NCBI GenBank assembly: GCA_940671915.1
Contig: CALNVZ010003432.1
Coordinates: 8,697,994 to 8,761,993 of the forward strand
Direction: 5' to 3'
From: Paracentrotus lividus
Taxonomy: Eukaryota > Echinodermata > Echinoidea > Camarodonta > Echinidae
Length of the DNA stretch: 64,000 nucleotides
Both the position numbers and the translations under genes were made by a program. Numbering within the stretch: the stretch's first letter is position 1; every line of letters starts with the position of its first letter. This document shows positions 22,887 to 34,475 of the stretch, in pieces. The notes beneath the pieces were generated by a model, which did not search any database, had not been told where the DNA came from, and saw nothing but the letters and a program-made list of their open reading frames with translations.

Positions 22887-24138
22887 GAAGCGGATCTAGA
22901 GGGGGTTGGGGGGTTGCAACCCCCCCAAAAAAAATCCGGGACCATTTTTTTTTTTTTTTTAAATCTTATCTTTTTTTTTAACTTGTAATTTTATTTTATT
23001 TTATTTATGTATTTATTTTATTTATCATTATCATCATCATTATTATTATTATTATTTTCTTTTTGGGGGGAGGAGAGGAGGGTGGGCGAACAAATAGAAA
23101 GTACTAGAAAGTGCCTGTTTATTAATTCCATATATCTTTAAAAGCCAATATTTTCGGCTCGCACTTCGCGCTCGCGGATACTAAATTATAATGCACAAAT
23201 AACTCAAATTTTGAGCTCAAAATTTTCGGTCGCGCTTCGCGCTCGCAGATACTTAATAGGGTCTACAATACACAATTATCTAAAAAAAATTAATTAATAC
23301 TGAAAGTGCCCCTTTATTTATTCATATATCTTTTAAAACCCAATATTTTCGGCTCGCGCTTCGCGCTCGCTGATACTAAATCATAATGCACAAATAACTT
23401 CAATTTTGAGTTCAAAATTTCAGCTCGCGCTCGCAGATACTTAATAGGGTCTACTACACACATTATCTTTTTAAAATTAATTAATACAAAAAAGTGCCCC
23501 TTTATTTATCCATATATCTTTTATCCCAAAATTTTCGGCTCGCGCTTCGCGCTCGCTGCCTATCATAATGCACAAAATAACTCCAACTCTAAAATTGTTT
23601 AAATAATTCCTCGTTTTAGGTCAGTATAGGCTATAAATCGGGGATTGTCTAAAACTCCGCTCCGCTAAAAAAAAATTAATTAATACTAGAGAAGTGCCCT
23701 TTATTTATTTCATATATCTTTTAAAACCAATATTTTCGACTCGCGCTTCGCGCTCGCTGATACTAAATCATAATGCACAATAACTTCAATTTTGAGTTCA
23801 AAATTTTCAGCTCGCGCTTCGCGCTCGCAGATACTTAATAGGGTCTACAATACACAATTATCTTTTTAAAAATTAATTATCTAAAAAAGTGCCCCTTTAT
23901 TATTCCATATATCTTTATAACCCAAAATTTTCGGCTCGCGCTTCGCGCTCGCTGCCTATCATAATGCACAAAATAACTCCAACTCTAAAATTGTTTAATA
24001 ATTCTCGTTTTAGGTCAGATAGGCCTATAAATCGGGGATTGTCTAAAACTCGCGCTCCGCGCTCGTTTGCTCGCTCCGCTTGCAAGATTTTTTTTTCATC
24101 CCTCAACCCCCCCCCTTGGAAAAAACCTAAATCCGCTG
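22887..24138. mobile_element. 1.25-kb inverted-end element filled with about 190-bp tandem units
   Basis: The ends AAGCGGATCTAG (22888 on) and CTAAATCCGCT (24127 on) are inverted, and GTACCCA occurs at both borders (22880-22886 and 24139-24145), suggesting a target duplication of about 5-7 bp. The interior from about 23110 repeats a unit of roughly 190 bp five or so times. The unit contains TTCGGCTCGCGCTTCGCGCT, GATACTAAATCATAATGCAC, a TTAATTAATAC stretch and GTGCCCCTTTATTTATTC. Two variant units carry CTCGTTTTAGGTCAG instead. GC-rich boxes alternate with AT-rich filler. No coding frame. Confidence 0.75.
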
Positions 24139-24145
24139 GTACCCA

Positions 24146-25079
24146 TTACTGTTTACAGAGAATTCTCGATTTTTAGAGCAACCCAAATAAAACATACAGT
24201 TTAATTCCACTTTTGCATAGAGACCTGTACGAAATCTGGTAAACAAATGCTTTTCTCTGAAGTTACAAAATAGGATATAGTCAATTTTGGAATGGTTTAA
24301 ACATATTACAAAGTTCATCTTCACAAGTTATTTTCGTTGAGGCAGATGAATTTTAAATAAAAGAACTTACTTAAAAAATGGCTCATAGAAAGTAAACTAT
24401 TTATAGGCCGTTATAGGCTTTAGTACGTGATTAACACGCCATCGCATATAAAGTCAAGTAGCGTTATTACAATATCGCTTTGATGGACATTAATAATCTA
24501 TTTACTTTTAATTCTTCATTTACCATTAGTATTCTATGGTGATATTCCATTTTAATTCAATAAAAACGAGTCCTCATGTATGTGTGAAAAAAAAAGAGAA
24601 GAAAAGATTTCTAAAATCTAATTTCTCGGATAAGATAGAGAAGAGAGTTTGTAAATGTCATATTTTCATTGGATCAGTTGCTGCGTGAAATTTTAATAAT
24701 TTTATGGTAATTTAACGATTATCAAATACCGTATTATATGAACTGAATTTTCCCCCTCCTTGTCTTCCTTTCAAATTGATGTGAGCTTGGAGGAAAGTGA
24801 TTTGCAAAAGTAATTTTATTGTCATATCTAGCGCCAGCTACAGTTGAAGCACAGAAAGGCCGGACACTGCTTATTGACTGTGCGACAGGAAAACCTACGA
24901 ATCTCGAAAATTTATCGATTATTTGCTGTAAACGTACAACGGGAAATATAGTTATGTAGCAACATGCCAATAAATACACCTGTGATCATTATGGACAAAT
25001 AAATGGGTGATGTATTCAGGAATTATGGGTGTTTCACGTCATTGAAGCTGAAGTATTGTGAAGCAGAAGTTGATGGAAA
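24146..25079. other. Upstream region of the lectin-GT14 gene
   Basis: AT-rich non-coding sequence with no recognised repeat. It should contain the promoter and 5' UTR of the gene starting at 25188, but I can point to no convincing TATA box or start-site motif. An in-frame TGA at 25071-25073 limits how far the first coding exon can extend upstream. Confidence 0.45.
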
Positions 25080-25187
25080 ATGGATGCATCAGCAGTCCGC
25101 TGTGCGCCCGACCACTTACGGAAAGATTCGGCCGGAACTCTGTGGCCGTTCAGGGGGCGAAGTAGAGTAAGATTACCGGTGTCTGTG

Positions 25188-26158
25188 ATGAAGTTTGCAC
25201 TTGTGACTTTGATATGTTGCCTTCTTGTAGAACATTGTATTGGGCAGGGTATAGATGTTAGAGATGACTTGAAGAGACGGTTTCCTAACTTGCACAAAAG
25301 GGGATTGTTACCTGGTTTGCTTAATAGCAAAAGAGGGAACGGTGCCCCACCGCAAGTTGGAGTAGGGAGACAAATGCTACCGGCAGCACAAAAACCTGCA
25401 GCAAAACCTGCACATCCACCAGGTCCTGGGGATAGACCAAGACATCTTGTTCCTCAACCAAATAATGGGCAAGTTATTGAGCTTCCCATGGTAAAATATC
25501 ATGAAGTACCATGGAAAAACTCTGTCGAGCATAACTTTAAATGGCAGGAAAACCAGCGGTCCTTTTTTACATGTCCCCGCGGTTATTTTATATCAGAGTT
25601 ATCATATCGTTTTGACACTGCTCAGTCGACTTTAAATAGACCATGGGCTTCCAAGCAAGGGACAAAGGTGTACACGATCGCCGATAAAATTGCCAAAAAG
25701 TTATCGCCTGAGCCTCGGGAAGTGAAGCTACGTCGAGGTGCGGCAAACGGCCCGCAGAATGCCCGCCAACAGTTCATGGATATGGTAGTTCCTGATCCAC
25801 AAGTCATAAACCAAAGTCCCCTCACCCAAACTGGCTGTGACCCCATCTTATTTTGTCTGGGCCATCAGGCCTGCCTTTTCAAAATCACTGTTGATCTTTG
25901 CGGTTTTGACCCAGTGCCCGGAAAGAGGAAAATGTTTTTCATATCGGTGAAGTGTACGAGTGATAGCGATGAGGGGCTATACGGTAAAACCAAAGGAGCA
26001 TTGGAGCTGATGCGAAGAGAAAGAGAGCATGTGATGTATATCTACTTTGACGAAGTGCACTCTGATAGCTCCCTCACGCAGGATCTACTTCATCAGATTC
26101 CAGAAGAAGAAGTCTTTGGGATCAGTTGTCCTAGACCTCAAATGGCATTACAGAATGG
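25188..26158 (+). CDS. Exon 1: signal peptide and divergent SUEL-like galactose-binding lectin domain
   Basis: The exon encodes 323 full codons from MKFALVTLICCLLVEHC, a good secretory signal with likely cleavage near CIG-QG. I prefer this Met at 25188 to the upstream one at 25080, which would add 36 residues (Arg-rich) and turn the segment into a possible signal anchor. After the signal come three dibasic sites (KRR, HKR, SKR), then a Pro/Ala-rich linker. The globular part starts near WKNSVEHNFKW and has FFTCPRGYFISELSYRF early. Later come CLGHQAC, ITVDLCGFDPVPG and MFFISVKC. This order matches the SUEL/galactose-binding lectin pattern (CP-G--I, then C-G---C, then FGDPC-G, then V-Y-C), with an insert of about 80 residues and DPV in place of DPC. 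A stop (TAA, 26160-26162) follows if unspliced; GG|GTAAGG at 26157-26164 is a strong donor. Likely secreted or Golgi-luminal. The lectin assignment is by eye. Confidence 0.75.
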
Positions 26159-27719
26159 GTAAGGACTAAGGCTACTGTTTGGGTAAACAAGCCTTTTTTG
26201 TTATAATGGTTCTTTACTTTAAAGAAGTCTTGATTCCCTATGCAGTCAAACTAAAACACATATAAGAGAGAAAAAAAAAATAGAGTCTCACTCATTTACA
26301 GAGTAAATATTCCACTTCATTATACCTAGATGTTTTTTTTTTTTTTTTTTTTTTACACAAACTCTTTTGGTGTGAAAATGCGGTGCAATGCAATGCATTC
26401 ATACTTTTAGTATTCAGCTCTGTTTCATGCTTTCATGATTGGGGATTTAATACAAATATATTTTACAAAGTAATTGAAATATTTGTGTCTTATATTTTTT
26501 GTATATGGAATGTCTTATCTTTTTGGATCGTAAGTCGATCAAATCCTACATTCAGGGAAAGAAATTGATTATAGTTTACAAGTTTGAGAAATAACAATAA
26601 CAAAGTTTTAAAGTTAAAAAAGTTTTTTTAAATTTCTATGAGAATATGCATCATTGTCATATAAAATGGGGACATACAACAACTCTCCAATTTCTTTAAT
26701 TTATAATTTTCACCCTAAGTAAAGATTTCTGTTGTGAGTTGGAACCAGATCATGGTCTAATCTCATTTTGGAAAAAATAAAAGCAGGTCCTGACTTGAAT
26801 GTAATATTTTCTTGTTTAATATTTGTTGTTTGTGATTTTCAATCATAAAACTATCATTCTTATCATTTTGAAAATATTTACTTTTTTTTAAATATAAAAG
26901 TGTTATGGACATATGTATATTTCCTCCTCAAATGTACTATAAACCTACTTCTATTGCAACATTTCCCTAAAAAGTAAAGTTTGCAGGTAATTTGACCCAA
27001 CTACTGTAGCACAAGTACATTAGACCAATTACAGTGACACATGATCTACAATGTAGAGTCATGGGTGTCATGGATACAGTGCAAATTTCATGCAACCATA
27101 TACTTTTCAAGGTGGTCAAGATCTAAACAAACAATTGTGACATGTGAAGTACCGGTACTTGCGCTGATTATAACAGACTCTATATATATATATTCATTTT
27201 AATAACCTGTAGTTAAGATCTATTTTGTATTCTACATTTTACTTCTGTATTACCATCTAACTTTAGAAAATGCAGGGAACATAGCAACATTAGGAGAAAA
27301 TAGTAAACAATTTAAAATTTGGTTGTATGCCAACAACTGTCATGTTACCACTAAAATGCTTTGTTGTGTTGTTGATGATGTTTACTACTGGTAAACTGGG
27401 GTGAGGTAAATTCTCAAATAGTCTAAGAGACATTCAGGGATTTGTCTTTCAGTTACAATGTTTGACAGATTTCATTTATCTTTTCACAAATAAGTGGTGA
27501 TATCCTCATCTTTGAAACTTTATTCTGTTTTTGTTTGCTAAGGAAGTGTTTTATTAATTCCATATTGAACCTTTTCCCCGTTGTGTTGCAAGTAGTGCCT
27601 TGAAAATTTTGTGTTAACAATGTTAACTCCTGCTCAATATGATTATTATTATGATTATTTGCCAGGCTACAAATGTGTTCAATCAAGGATTCTTATTGGC
27701 AAGGTTAAATCCAGACATT

Positions 27720-28480
27720 TTTTTAGCTCATCCAGGTTGAAGAGCCCAATGAGCTCATACCGTGGCGTGGCACCCTTCGTCTGTCCACAATTTCAAAATG
27801 CTTCATCTTCGTCATTTCAAGTCCGATTTCAATTTTATTTGCTTTATATGATAGCACTAGGTGGGGGCTTCAAAACTTGTACACAGAATTTTGAAACTCA
27901 TTAAATATGCTAATTTATGCGCATTTTGTTCCATCTGGTAGAGCTACATGAGGTTCACCAAACTTCTACACAGAATTTTGAAATTTTGTCTAGAAAATTA
28001 TTTATGCTAATTTATGCAAAATTTATTCATAAATCACAAAAATTGCTTCTTCTTCGTCATTTCAATTCCGATGTCAATTTTGTTTGCTTTATGTGATAGC
28101 ACTACATTGTAGGTGGGGGCTTCAAAACTTTTAGCGGTACACATAATTTTGAAACTCATTAAATATGCTAATTTATGCACATTTTGTTCCATCTGGTAGA
28201 GCTACATGAGGTTCACCAAACTTCTACACAGAATATTGAAATAATGTCTAGAAAATTATTTATGCTAATTTATGCAAAATTTATTCATAAATCACAAAAA
28301 TTGCTTCTTTTTTGTCATTTCAAGTCCGATTTAAATTTGTTTGCTTTATATGATAGCACTAGGTGGGGGATTCAAAACTTCTACACAGAATTTTGAAATT
28401 TTGACACAAAAATAATTTATGTTGATTTATGCAAAATTTAAAAATTGTGTTTATTTCTTTGCGAGATGCCAGATGAGCAC
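27720..28480 (+). repeat. Interspersed element with 2-3 tandem 250-bp units
   Basis: Begins TTTTAGCTCATCCAGGTTGA and ends near GATGCCAGATGAGCAC. Internally a unit of about 250 bp recurs: TTTGCTTTATATGATAGCAC, TAGGTGGGGGCTTCAAAAC, CACATTTTGTTCCATCTGG, GAGGTTCACCAAACTTCTAC, then AATTTATTCATAAATCACAA. Copies start at about 27835, 28080 and 28335. The short open frames here follow the repeat. This AGCTCATC...GATGAGC design is common in marine invertebrate genomes (established pattern); no family name is given. Confidence 0.7.
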
Positions 28481-29690
28481 CACATCATAGCTACAACATT
28501 GTAGTTTAAAATTCAGGTCTTTTACTTCAGACCCTACTGAGCGAACACCATGGGTTTGCGCCTGCAACCTTTGAATTCTACCCTGTCATGGCAACTTTTG
28601 CAAATTGATTTTTAAAAATATACTTTTAGTGCTTTATATAAAAAATTTATTTGTCCTCAGAAGTTTCTTTGTGGTCTACAGGCCCTTGGAAATTTTATTT
28701 CCAGGGGTAACTTTTGACCATGGCTTTTATGAATCATGTTGCATTTAAACTATTTGTATGAAAAATTAAAATGTTATGCCATGTACATAGAGTGATTTTT
28801 CAAGGCACTTTTAGGCACTTTGCAACGAGTCTGCAAGCACAGACTCAATTTGACACTTTAGCAAATTACAGTCTAGGGTGGAGGCTAGCTTCCAAACCCA
28901 TTGTCTGTGTTAATTACACAAGGGAATCTAGTCTTCTACTTCAGACCTTACTAAGCAAAAACCATGGGGTTTTGCCTGCAAACAACTTTACATGGGGGAG
29001 GGGGGGGGGGGGGGGGGGGGGTGAATCACCTTCAAATCTCATATTTTTGTATTCCGTGCTAGGTAATGTGTATGTACATGTAAGTGCAGAACGGCAATTT
29101 GATAAAATAACTACTGAGGTATTAATTGACTGCAAATAGAAAGTGCTTTTATAAGTTACTTAATTAAAATAAATCATTAATTATTAATCATGTTATGTTT
29201 TGAGTGTTGTAGTGACGTGGTTGTTACTGGATATTTGAACAATTTGCCTCACAATGATTAACCTAGAGTACAGTGCAGACAGAGACAGCCACTGTCAACA
29301 TTTGGCAATTAATAATATTTCAATATATCATGTTTCATACATGTACCTAATGTGTGTTGACATTGGAGGTTGATAAATTTTCATTCTGCCCTGGATACAG
29401 CTTCGTACTTATATTTGGTGTATGATCACTCACTAATAATTTGAGCACTAGTCTATTTACAGTGTACACTAATAAATCAATGGCTCACCTAAAAATATCA
29501 ATAACTGCATACAATGATGCATATATTCTGACATACCTGTTTATGGTAAATGTATTATTTTTTTGGCCTCCATTGGTTATTACTTTTTGATACTGGTGTA
29601 ATAAATGAAGTTATTCTTACTTTTTAAATATTTTTTTAGGGGGATGGCCCAGGAAGGGCTTGTTGCTGTTGTTGTTGCTGTTTTTTTTTT
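28481..29690. other. Intronic sequence with a long poly-G run
   Basis: AT-rich intronic sequence with a G run at about 28988-29021. A 122-codon frame crossing it (28771-29139) includes the homopolymer and shows no domain. Confidence 0.45.
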
Positions 29691-29712
29691 NNNNNNNNNN
29701 NNNNNNNNNNNN
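29691..29712. other. Assembly gap of 22 N inside a poly-T run
   Basis: Ns lie between two T runs and are followed by a G run. The gap is probably a sequencing failure in a homopolymer, with little or no missing sequence; the true length is unknown. Confidence 0.9.
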
Positions 29713-31044
29713 TTTTTTTTTTTGGGGGGGGGGGATGAATCATACATGTATTTAGAGAATTCACTCTGAAGATTGCACTATATATATTTTTAAAAATAAT
29801 TTGAATGTGGTATCCGAGAGTGAGTCAGCGATGAATCTCATAAAAATGTAAAAGTCTCAAAATGCACAATATATTTTGGTATAAAATTCAAGACCCACAA
29901 ATGAACTGAAACGGGTCCTCCATAAGCTCAAATTGAATTAGAAAGTAGCAAGGTCAATTCTGGGTTTCTAACTGCATTTAATGCAATCTTCAATTTGTTG
30001 AGGGAACCAAGCCAAATATAGCACCTCGTCCAACCATGTGTACATCGTGTAGCAAGCTGACAAAATTATTGGTGTACTAACGATAGGTCAGATTTTGTCG
30101 GTAGCGATTGCTTCCTGCCTGGACACACTGTGAGTGCTGACATGACCTTTGAAGAAACTCTAGGGATGTACTATGTATGTACGTAGATGTAGATCCACGT
30201 AGGCAGTTTGATAGGTAACCTACATTAGAACCTCGCTCTTCATTTTATTAGCCTGTATAGTCCTACAGACTTGAAGCAATTTTAGTCTTGAATGTGGCTT
30301 TGTACAAGTTAGTAACTTTTTAGACTCGTTTTTTTTTCCTTCCTGTTTAATTACGAATGTGTAAACTACATGAATAACTTGTGAGCATAAATTATATGTT
30401 TGCGTTTAATTTAAATGACTGAAATTACAAGAAAATAATTTTTAAAAAGACCAAAATAATGTAGGGCTCCACATGTATGTTTATAATATAAAAATTTAAA
30501 CGCAACATCTATTTTGACTACTGTTATTGGCAAATAAAGTCAGACAGAGACTCAACACAACACATACAGCAAATGGTTGCTATGCTAAACTTATCAGTAG
30601 TTTGTTTCACTGCCAATTTTTTAAATTGAACGATGATGAAGAGTTTTCAATAGAACTTGAAGTTTACTAGAACAAGAACAATTCCAGAGGAAATATTCTA
30701 CTCATTTTTAAGTCGTTGTTTAGAATCTTTGTTTAAATGGGTATGAAATTCATTATTTGGAATTGGGCTTTAAGGGGGGGGGGGGGGGGGGCTTGGTAGA
30801 GGCTAGCTGTGAAGAAAACAAAAATCAGGAAATGGACTTCATTCTCAGAACTACATGTACCGTACATACAAACATGTTCACTTTATGAACAGGATACTGC
30901 GTATATCCTGTAATGAAGTCATTGCATACATGTACATATAACAAATGCTGTACATAAAGATAAATAGATTTCCTTGTAGTATATACACCTGATATGTATC
31001 GGACTTGATTAGGGTACTACAGTAGTAAATGCTTCGGTTCCTAA

Positions 31045-31375
31045 GGTGGTATCTCACTTTGCTGAGATGTCTCTGCGACTTGGACACTCAGAGACCTCTG
31101 TCTCTGATAATTTTTTCTGTTGCGGAGACGTCTCGCAGATGTTTCTTAAGCAGTATGTAGACGTCTTTGCAACGGAAAAAGTAATAAATTCAAGCATTCA
31201 ACATTCCCACAACTCATGAGACGTCGCGTAGACTTGTGTAAACATTGTGGAGACTAGGAAACGTCTCTGAGACTTCTTTGCAACTACATTAAATAGTATC
31301 AAAACTGTCTCAAATCTGTCTCAAACCCTTCCCAAACTAGTCTCAAATCTGTCTTATGGCAAATGAGATACCACC
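31045..31375. mobile_element. 330-bp MITE, GGTGGTATCTCAC ends
   Basis: The left end GGTGGTATCTCAC and right end GAGATACCACC are inverted. The interior has repeated GAGACGTCTC/GAGATGTCTC-type palindromes. A second family member lies at 36882-37112 with the same ends and internal AATCTGTCTCAAA/AATCTGTTCCAAA segments. No coding capacity. Confidence 0.78.
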
Positions 31376-31937
31376 ATTAATGAAAAATAAAATGAGGGCA
31401 GTGAATAAATTACAGGTCTACATGACTGTATGGACTGTCTTATACATGAGGAACATTGTACGATCCATGAAGGAATGAGTTAGTGCATACTCATCATGGT
31501 CTATATCCCTAGGTAAGCATGTTTACATAGATGCTCCCGATTGTCTGTTATTGATTATTGTGTCACCTGTACTAGGGCTCAGTTTGCATTGATGTGGAAT
31601 CCCTAGTACGAGGTAGTGCTTATCCAGTTGATCAAATTAATGATCGTAGACAAAGTACTGTAGCTATACTATATGGTTTTTGTTTTCAGTTTTTTTCTTC
31701 ACTTTGTGGTTATGGTTTAAGTTTTATAAGTTAACAGACATGTCTACAAGCATCATGCTTTCCAAACCTTTGTATGTTTGTGTACTAAACATAGATAAAA
31801 AATTTTCTCATTTGGACATACATTTAAATCAATGGCTCGAACCAATGACTTACTAATTGCTTGAACTATAAAGACCAGCTTAGTCATGCTCCTCAAATTA
31901 ATCCCAAATGTGATGTATGGCATTACTCCAGCCTGTA

Positions 31938-32405
31938 CAGTCTATGTCAAAAAAATGGTCAAGTCGGGGGAAATATAAATTAGGTGTGAAATCTTTTCAA
32001 ATGATATGTTTATGTGGTACCAAATTAAAGCCAAAAGATTTTCCTTTCTGATGCGCTTTGTTCTGTATAATTTGCTTTTGTAAAACAAAAGTTATGCTAA
32101 ATTTTGTGCGATGATTAACAAATCAAGATTACGCATTTCTATTGCTCTGGAGCGCTGAATTCGTGGCCATAATGCGAAACCTACACAAAGGCATGGGAAG
32201 GCGTGCGAAAAATGGGTTTTTCTTGATTGTGGAAAACTAGTCATATCTCAAAAATTACGGTACCAAATGTGATAAAAAAAATTGCAGAAGAAAGTCTGAT
32301 TTTCCTGCTTTATTAAAATACAATACAAACAATACCAGGTTGTGATTAATCTTCATTCTATAAAAAAATGTTTTCCACTTGTACCATTTTATTTGACACA
32401 GACTG
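31938..32405 (+). mobile_element. 468-bp mariner-type MITE
   Basis: Left end CAGTCTATGTCAAAAAAATG, preceded by TA (31936-31937); right end CATTTTATTTGACACAGACTG. Collinear, in inverse orientation, with 10038-10534 and 18466-18907: it shares AAATTTTGTGCGATGATT, GGCCATAATGCGAAACCTAC and AAAACTAGTCATATCTCAAA. The right flank reads TG rather than TA, so one target base has changed. Confidence 0.85.
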
Positions 32406-32619
32406 TGCTAGAGAAGTGAAGACAAAAAAGTATGGCCCATATGTAGTTGCTAGCTTACAATGTTTACAATTCAGCAACTGGTGATTGATGATGTACACAT
32501 AGAGCTAAAGATTGTTCAATGGAAAATGTACAGTTACAATTTTTTAATGTTTGATGATGTCAATATTGACAACTGTACATGTATATTGTAGCCCTTTTTT
32601 TTGTAGGGGTGTGATGCTT

Positions 32620-33220
32620 TTTAAAGGAGAATGAAACCCTAGGATTCAGTTGAATTGTATGAAACAAAAAAATCAAAGAAACAGATTAAAGAAAGTTTGA
32701 GAACAATTGAATATGTAATAAGAAAGTTATGTGCATTTGAATGTTGTGATCACTAATGCTATGGAGATCCTCACACTGGCAACAGGCCCAAGATGTGTGA
32801 TGTGACACATGAACAACTCTCCCATATGACATACAAAAAAATACCCAAACTTCTTCTTTTTCCTCATTCTAATGGTAGTACAGACTCTTCACACATGATT
32901 ATATTTTGTGAACTTGCATTACATGTCCTTCCATGAAAAGAATCTCAGATCTTTTAACGGAATTAATAAAAAAAAAAGACAATTTGAGTGAAATATGTAC
33001 AAAAGTAAAAAGTAATGGGGAAGTTGTTCATGTATGACATCACACATCTTGGGCCCGTTGCCAATTTGAGGATCCTCATAGCAGTAGTGATCACAACATT
33101 CAAGTGCTCATAACTTTCTTATTATTCATTCATTTTTTCTCAAATTTTCATTGATCAGCTTCTTTGATATTCCTGTTTTTGCACAATTTAATAAATTCCT
33201 AGGGTTTCCTTCCCCTTTAA
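32620..33220. mobile_element. 600-bp foldback MITE with TTAA borders
   Basis: The ends TTAAAGGAGAATGAAACCCT and AGGGTTTCCTTCCCCTTTAA are inverted, with TTAA at both borders as in piggyBac-type insertions. Arms of about 200-250 bp pair further in: AACTCTCCCATATGACAT against the opposite-arm AAGTTGTTCATGTATGAC; GATGTGTGATGTGACAC against GACATCACACATCTTGGGCC; GTTGTGATCACTAATGCTAT against its inverse near 33080-33105. There is no open frame. Family inferred only from the TTAA. Confidence 0.75.
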
Positions 33221-33608
33221 GGTATTTGTGTTCATCTATGATGGGCAGCCTTTTCTATTTTTGGGGGTCTAAGGTTCAAATATGGAGGAAAATGTGTAGT
33301 AATACATTGTAAATGCCAAACATTGCCCTCATCCTTTAACTGTAATGCTAATCCCCAGAAAAAAACTCTGCTGGAGTCTTTAGAAATCATGTTTTTATAA
33401 TTTATATGTACATGAAAGAAAGAATTGTATCCAGTTGGAGCAATCAAGGATGTGCTATGAAATTTTCTCTTTCTACACAATTCTATTCATGCCACTTTCA
33501 TCTCGAAAGATGTCAAATGACCCAATTTTAATTTTTCATCTTCTTCAGTGCTATTCAATTGGTGGTCCTGTTGTTTATGTCTATTCTCTTTCGTTCTTTT
33601 GTTGACAG

Positions 33609-33683
33609 CTACGCTGGATACTGCACGCTCAGGCCGCCAAGTGTAGAGAAAATGGTGGAAAGCTTATGGAAAGTCCTTGGAAG
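33609..33683 (+). CDS. Exon 2: start of the GT14 region (75 nt)
   Basis: Acceptor TTCTTTTGTTGACAG (to 33608) and donor GGAAG|GTACTT. Spliced to exon 1 (GG + C) it reads GYAGYCTLRPPSVEKMVESL followed by WKVLG and a split Arg codon. The other open frame (LRWILHAQAAKCRE) would need a phase-0 partner, which exon 1 is not. The C(T/D)-[11-16 residues]-[LW]...CRQE layout with exon 3 resembles the first cysteine segment of xylosyltransferase catalytic domains (CDITGKEAISAL...CRQEI in human XYLT1, quoted from memory). It is too short for a firm call alone; the context supports it. Confidence 0.68.
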
Positions 33684-33905
33684 GTACTTAATTTTTTATT
33701 GTGTTCTTGTCATTATTTATGAAATATTGCTGACTGATTAATGATGTATTAAAATTTTATGAATACTTTTGAGATTGCTATTGACAACATGACATCATGT
33801 TCTTTTTGTTATTCATGAAATATTGATGACTGCTTTATAATGACATACTAAAAGTTAATGAATACTTTGTGAACAAAAGATTGCTCTAGACAACCTGAAA
33901 GCTTG
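33684..33905 (+). repeat. Two-copy tandem repeat next to exon 2
   Basis: A unit of about 110 bp directly downstream of exon 2 (CATTATTTATGAAATATTGC TGACTG...ATGAATACTTTTGAGATTGC) is repeated once with changes (TATTCATGAAATATTGATGA...GAATACTTTGTGAACAAAAG). Confidence 0.6.
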
Positions 33906-34369
33906 TCAGACCCGTAGATGTAGGTGTACATTTATAAAGAAACTAATGTAATATGCAAACTTCAATGTAGATTTCAACTATTGTAGTTCATTCGTTGATA
34001 ATTGAATACCTCATTAATAGGTCCCCGGGAAAGCTACAATGTACGTGGATCCATACATATATTTAAATTTAAAAGATAAATTGGTCTATTGGCTTCAATA
34101 TATGTACATCTAGGTTCTTGGGTAAAACATTAAAAACCTTTGACTATTATTAAGAACTTTAGAATAAAAAGATCAAGGATGGAAATACAAAACGTTATCC
34201 TATTCACTGTTTACGTGTTCAAGAATATGGTCCCATTTTTTAATTTGTTTTCTTCACATCCTGATGATTGATCAAAGTTTGCGAAAAGCTCTAGCTTCAT
34301 GTACTTGAGCTGTAACCTTCACTTGTAAATCCAATTGTCCCATTCTTCTATCTCCTTCACGTATTACAG

Positions 34370-34475
34370 GGTTCCCTATCCAGAATGCAGACAGGAGCTA
34401 GTTCAAGCGTACTGTGCTTATCACTACAACTTGACCGGAGGGTGCATCCCCCCTGCCTTTATTGAGCAACCTGTG
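34370..34475 (+). CDS. Exon 3: CRQE cysteine segment of the GT14 domain (106 nt)
   Basis: Acceptor CACGTATTACAG (to 34369), donor CTGTG|GTAAGC. In frame with exon 2 it encodes R-VPYPECRQELVQAYCAYHYN, then LTGGCIPPAFIEQPV. The CRQE(L/I)...YC pattern is a recognisable piece of the peptide O-xylosyltransferase catalytic domain, where these cysteines form disulfides (established for XYLT1). NLT is a potential N-glycosylation site, consistent with a luminal protein. The exon ends in phase 0. Confidence 0.8.

Larger units (their letters stand above)
26159..33608 (+). other. Intron 1 (7.4 kb)
   Basis: The intron is bounded by GGTAAGG and a long pyrimidine tract with TTGACAG. It holds the repeats listed separately (27720-28480, 31045-31375, 31938-32405, 32620-33220), a poly-T run (26327-26353), poly-G runs (28988-29021 and 30774-30791) and a gap of N in a T run. 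An AATAAA at 26776-26781 could serve a short unspliced transcript. I found no further exon with coding character in it. Confidence 0.55.

Noticed and set aside
23889-24176. 95-codon frame containing RSFARSACK
   Set aside because: It runs through the GC-box tandem array and its right boundary; no homology expected.
25034-25330. 98-codon minus-strand frame
   Set aside because: Antisense shadow of the lectin-like exon, which has a signal peptide and family motifs on the plus strand.
28771-29139. 122-codon frame with a glycine run
   Set aside because: Depends on a long poly-G run whose length is unreliable; no recognisable domain and no splice context linking it to the gene.
33609-33683. Alternative phase-0 reading of exon 2 (LRWILHAQAAKCRENGGK)
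   Set aside because: Open, but incompatible with the phase of exon 1 and exon 3; the reading used here joins both without a stop.
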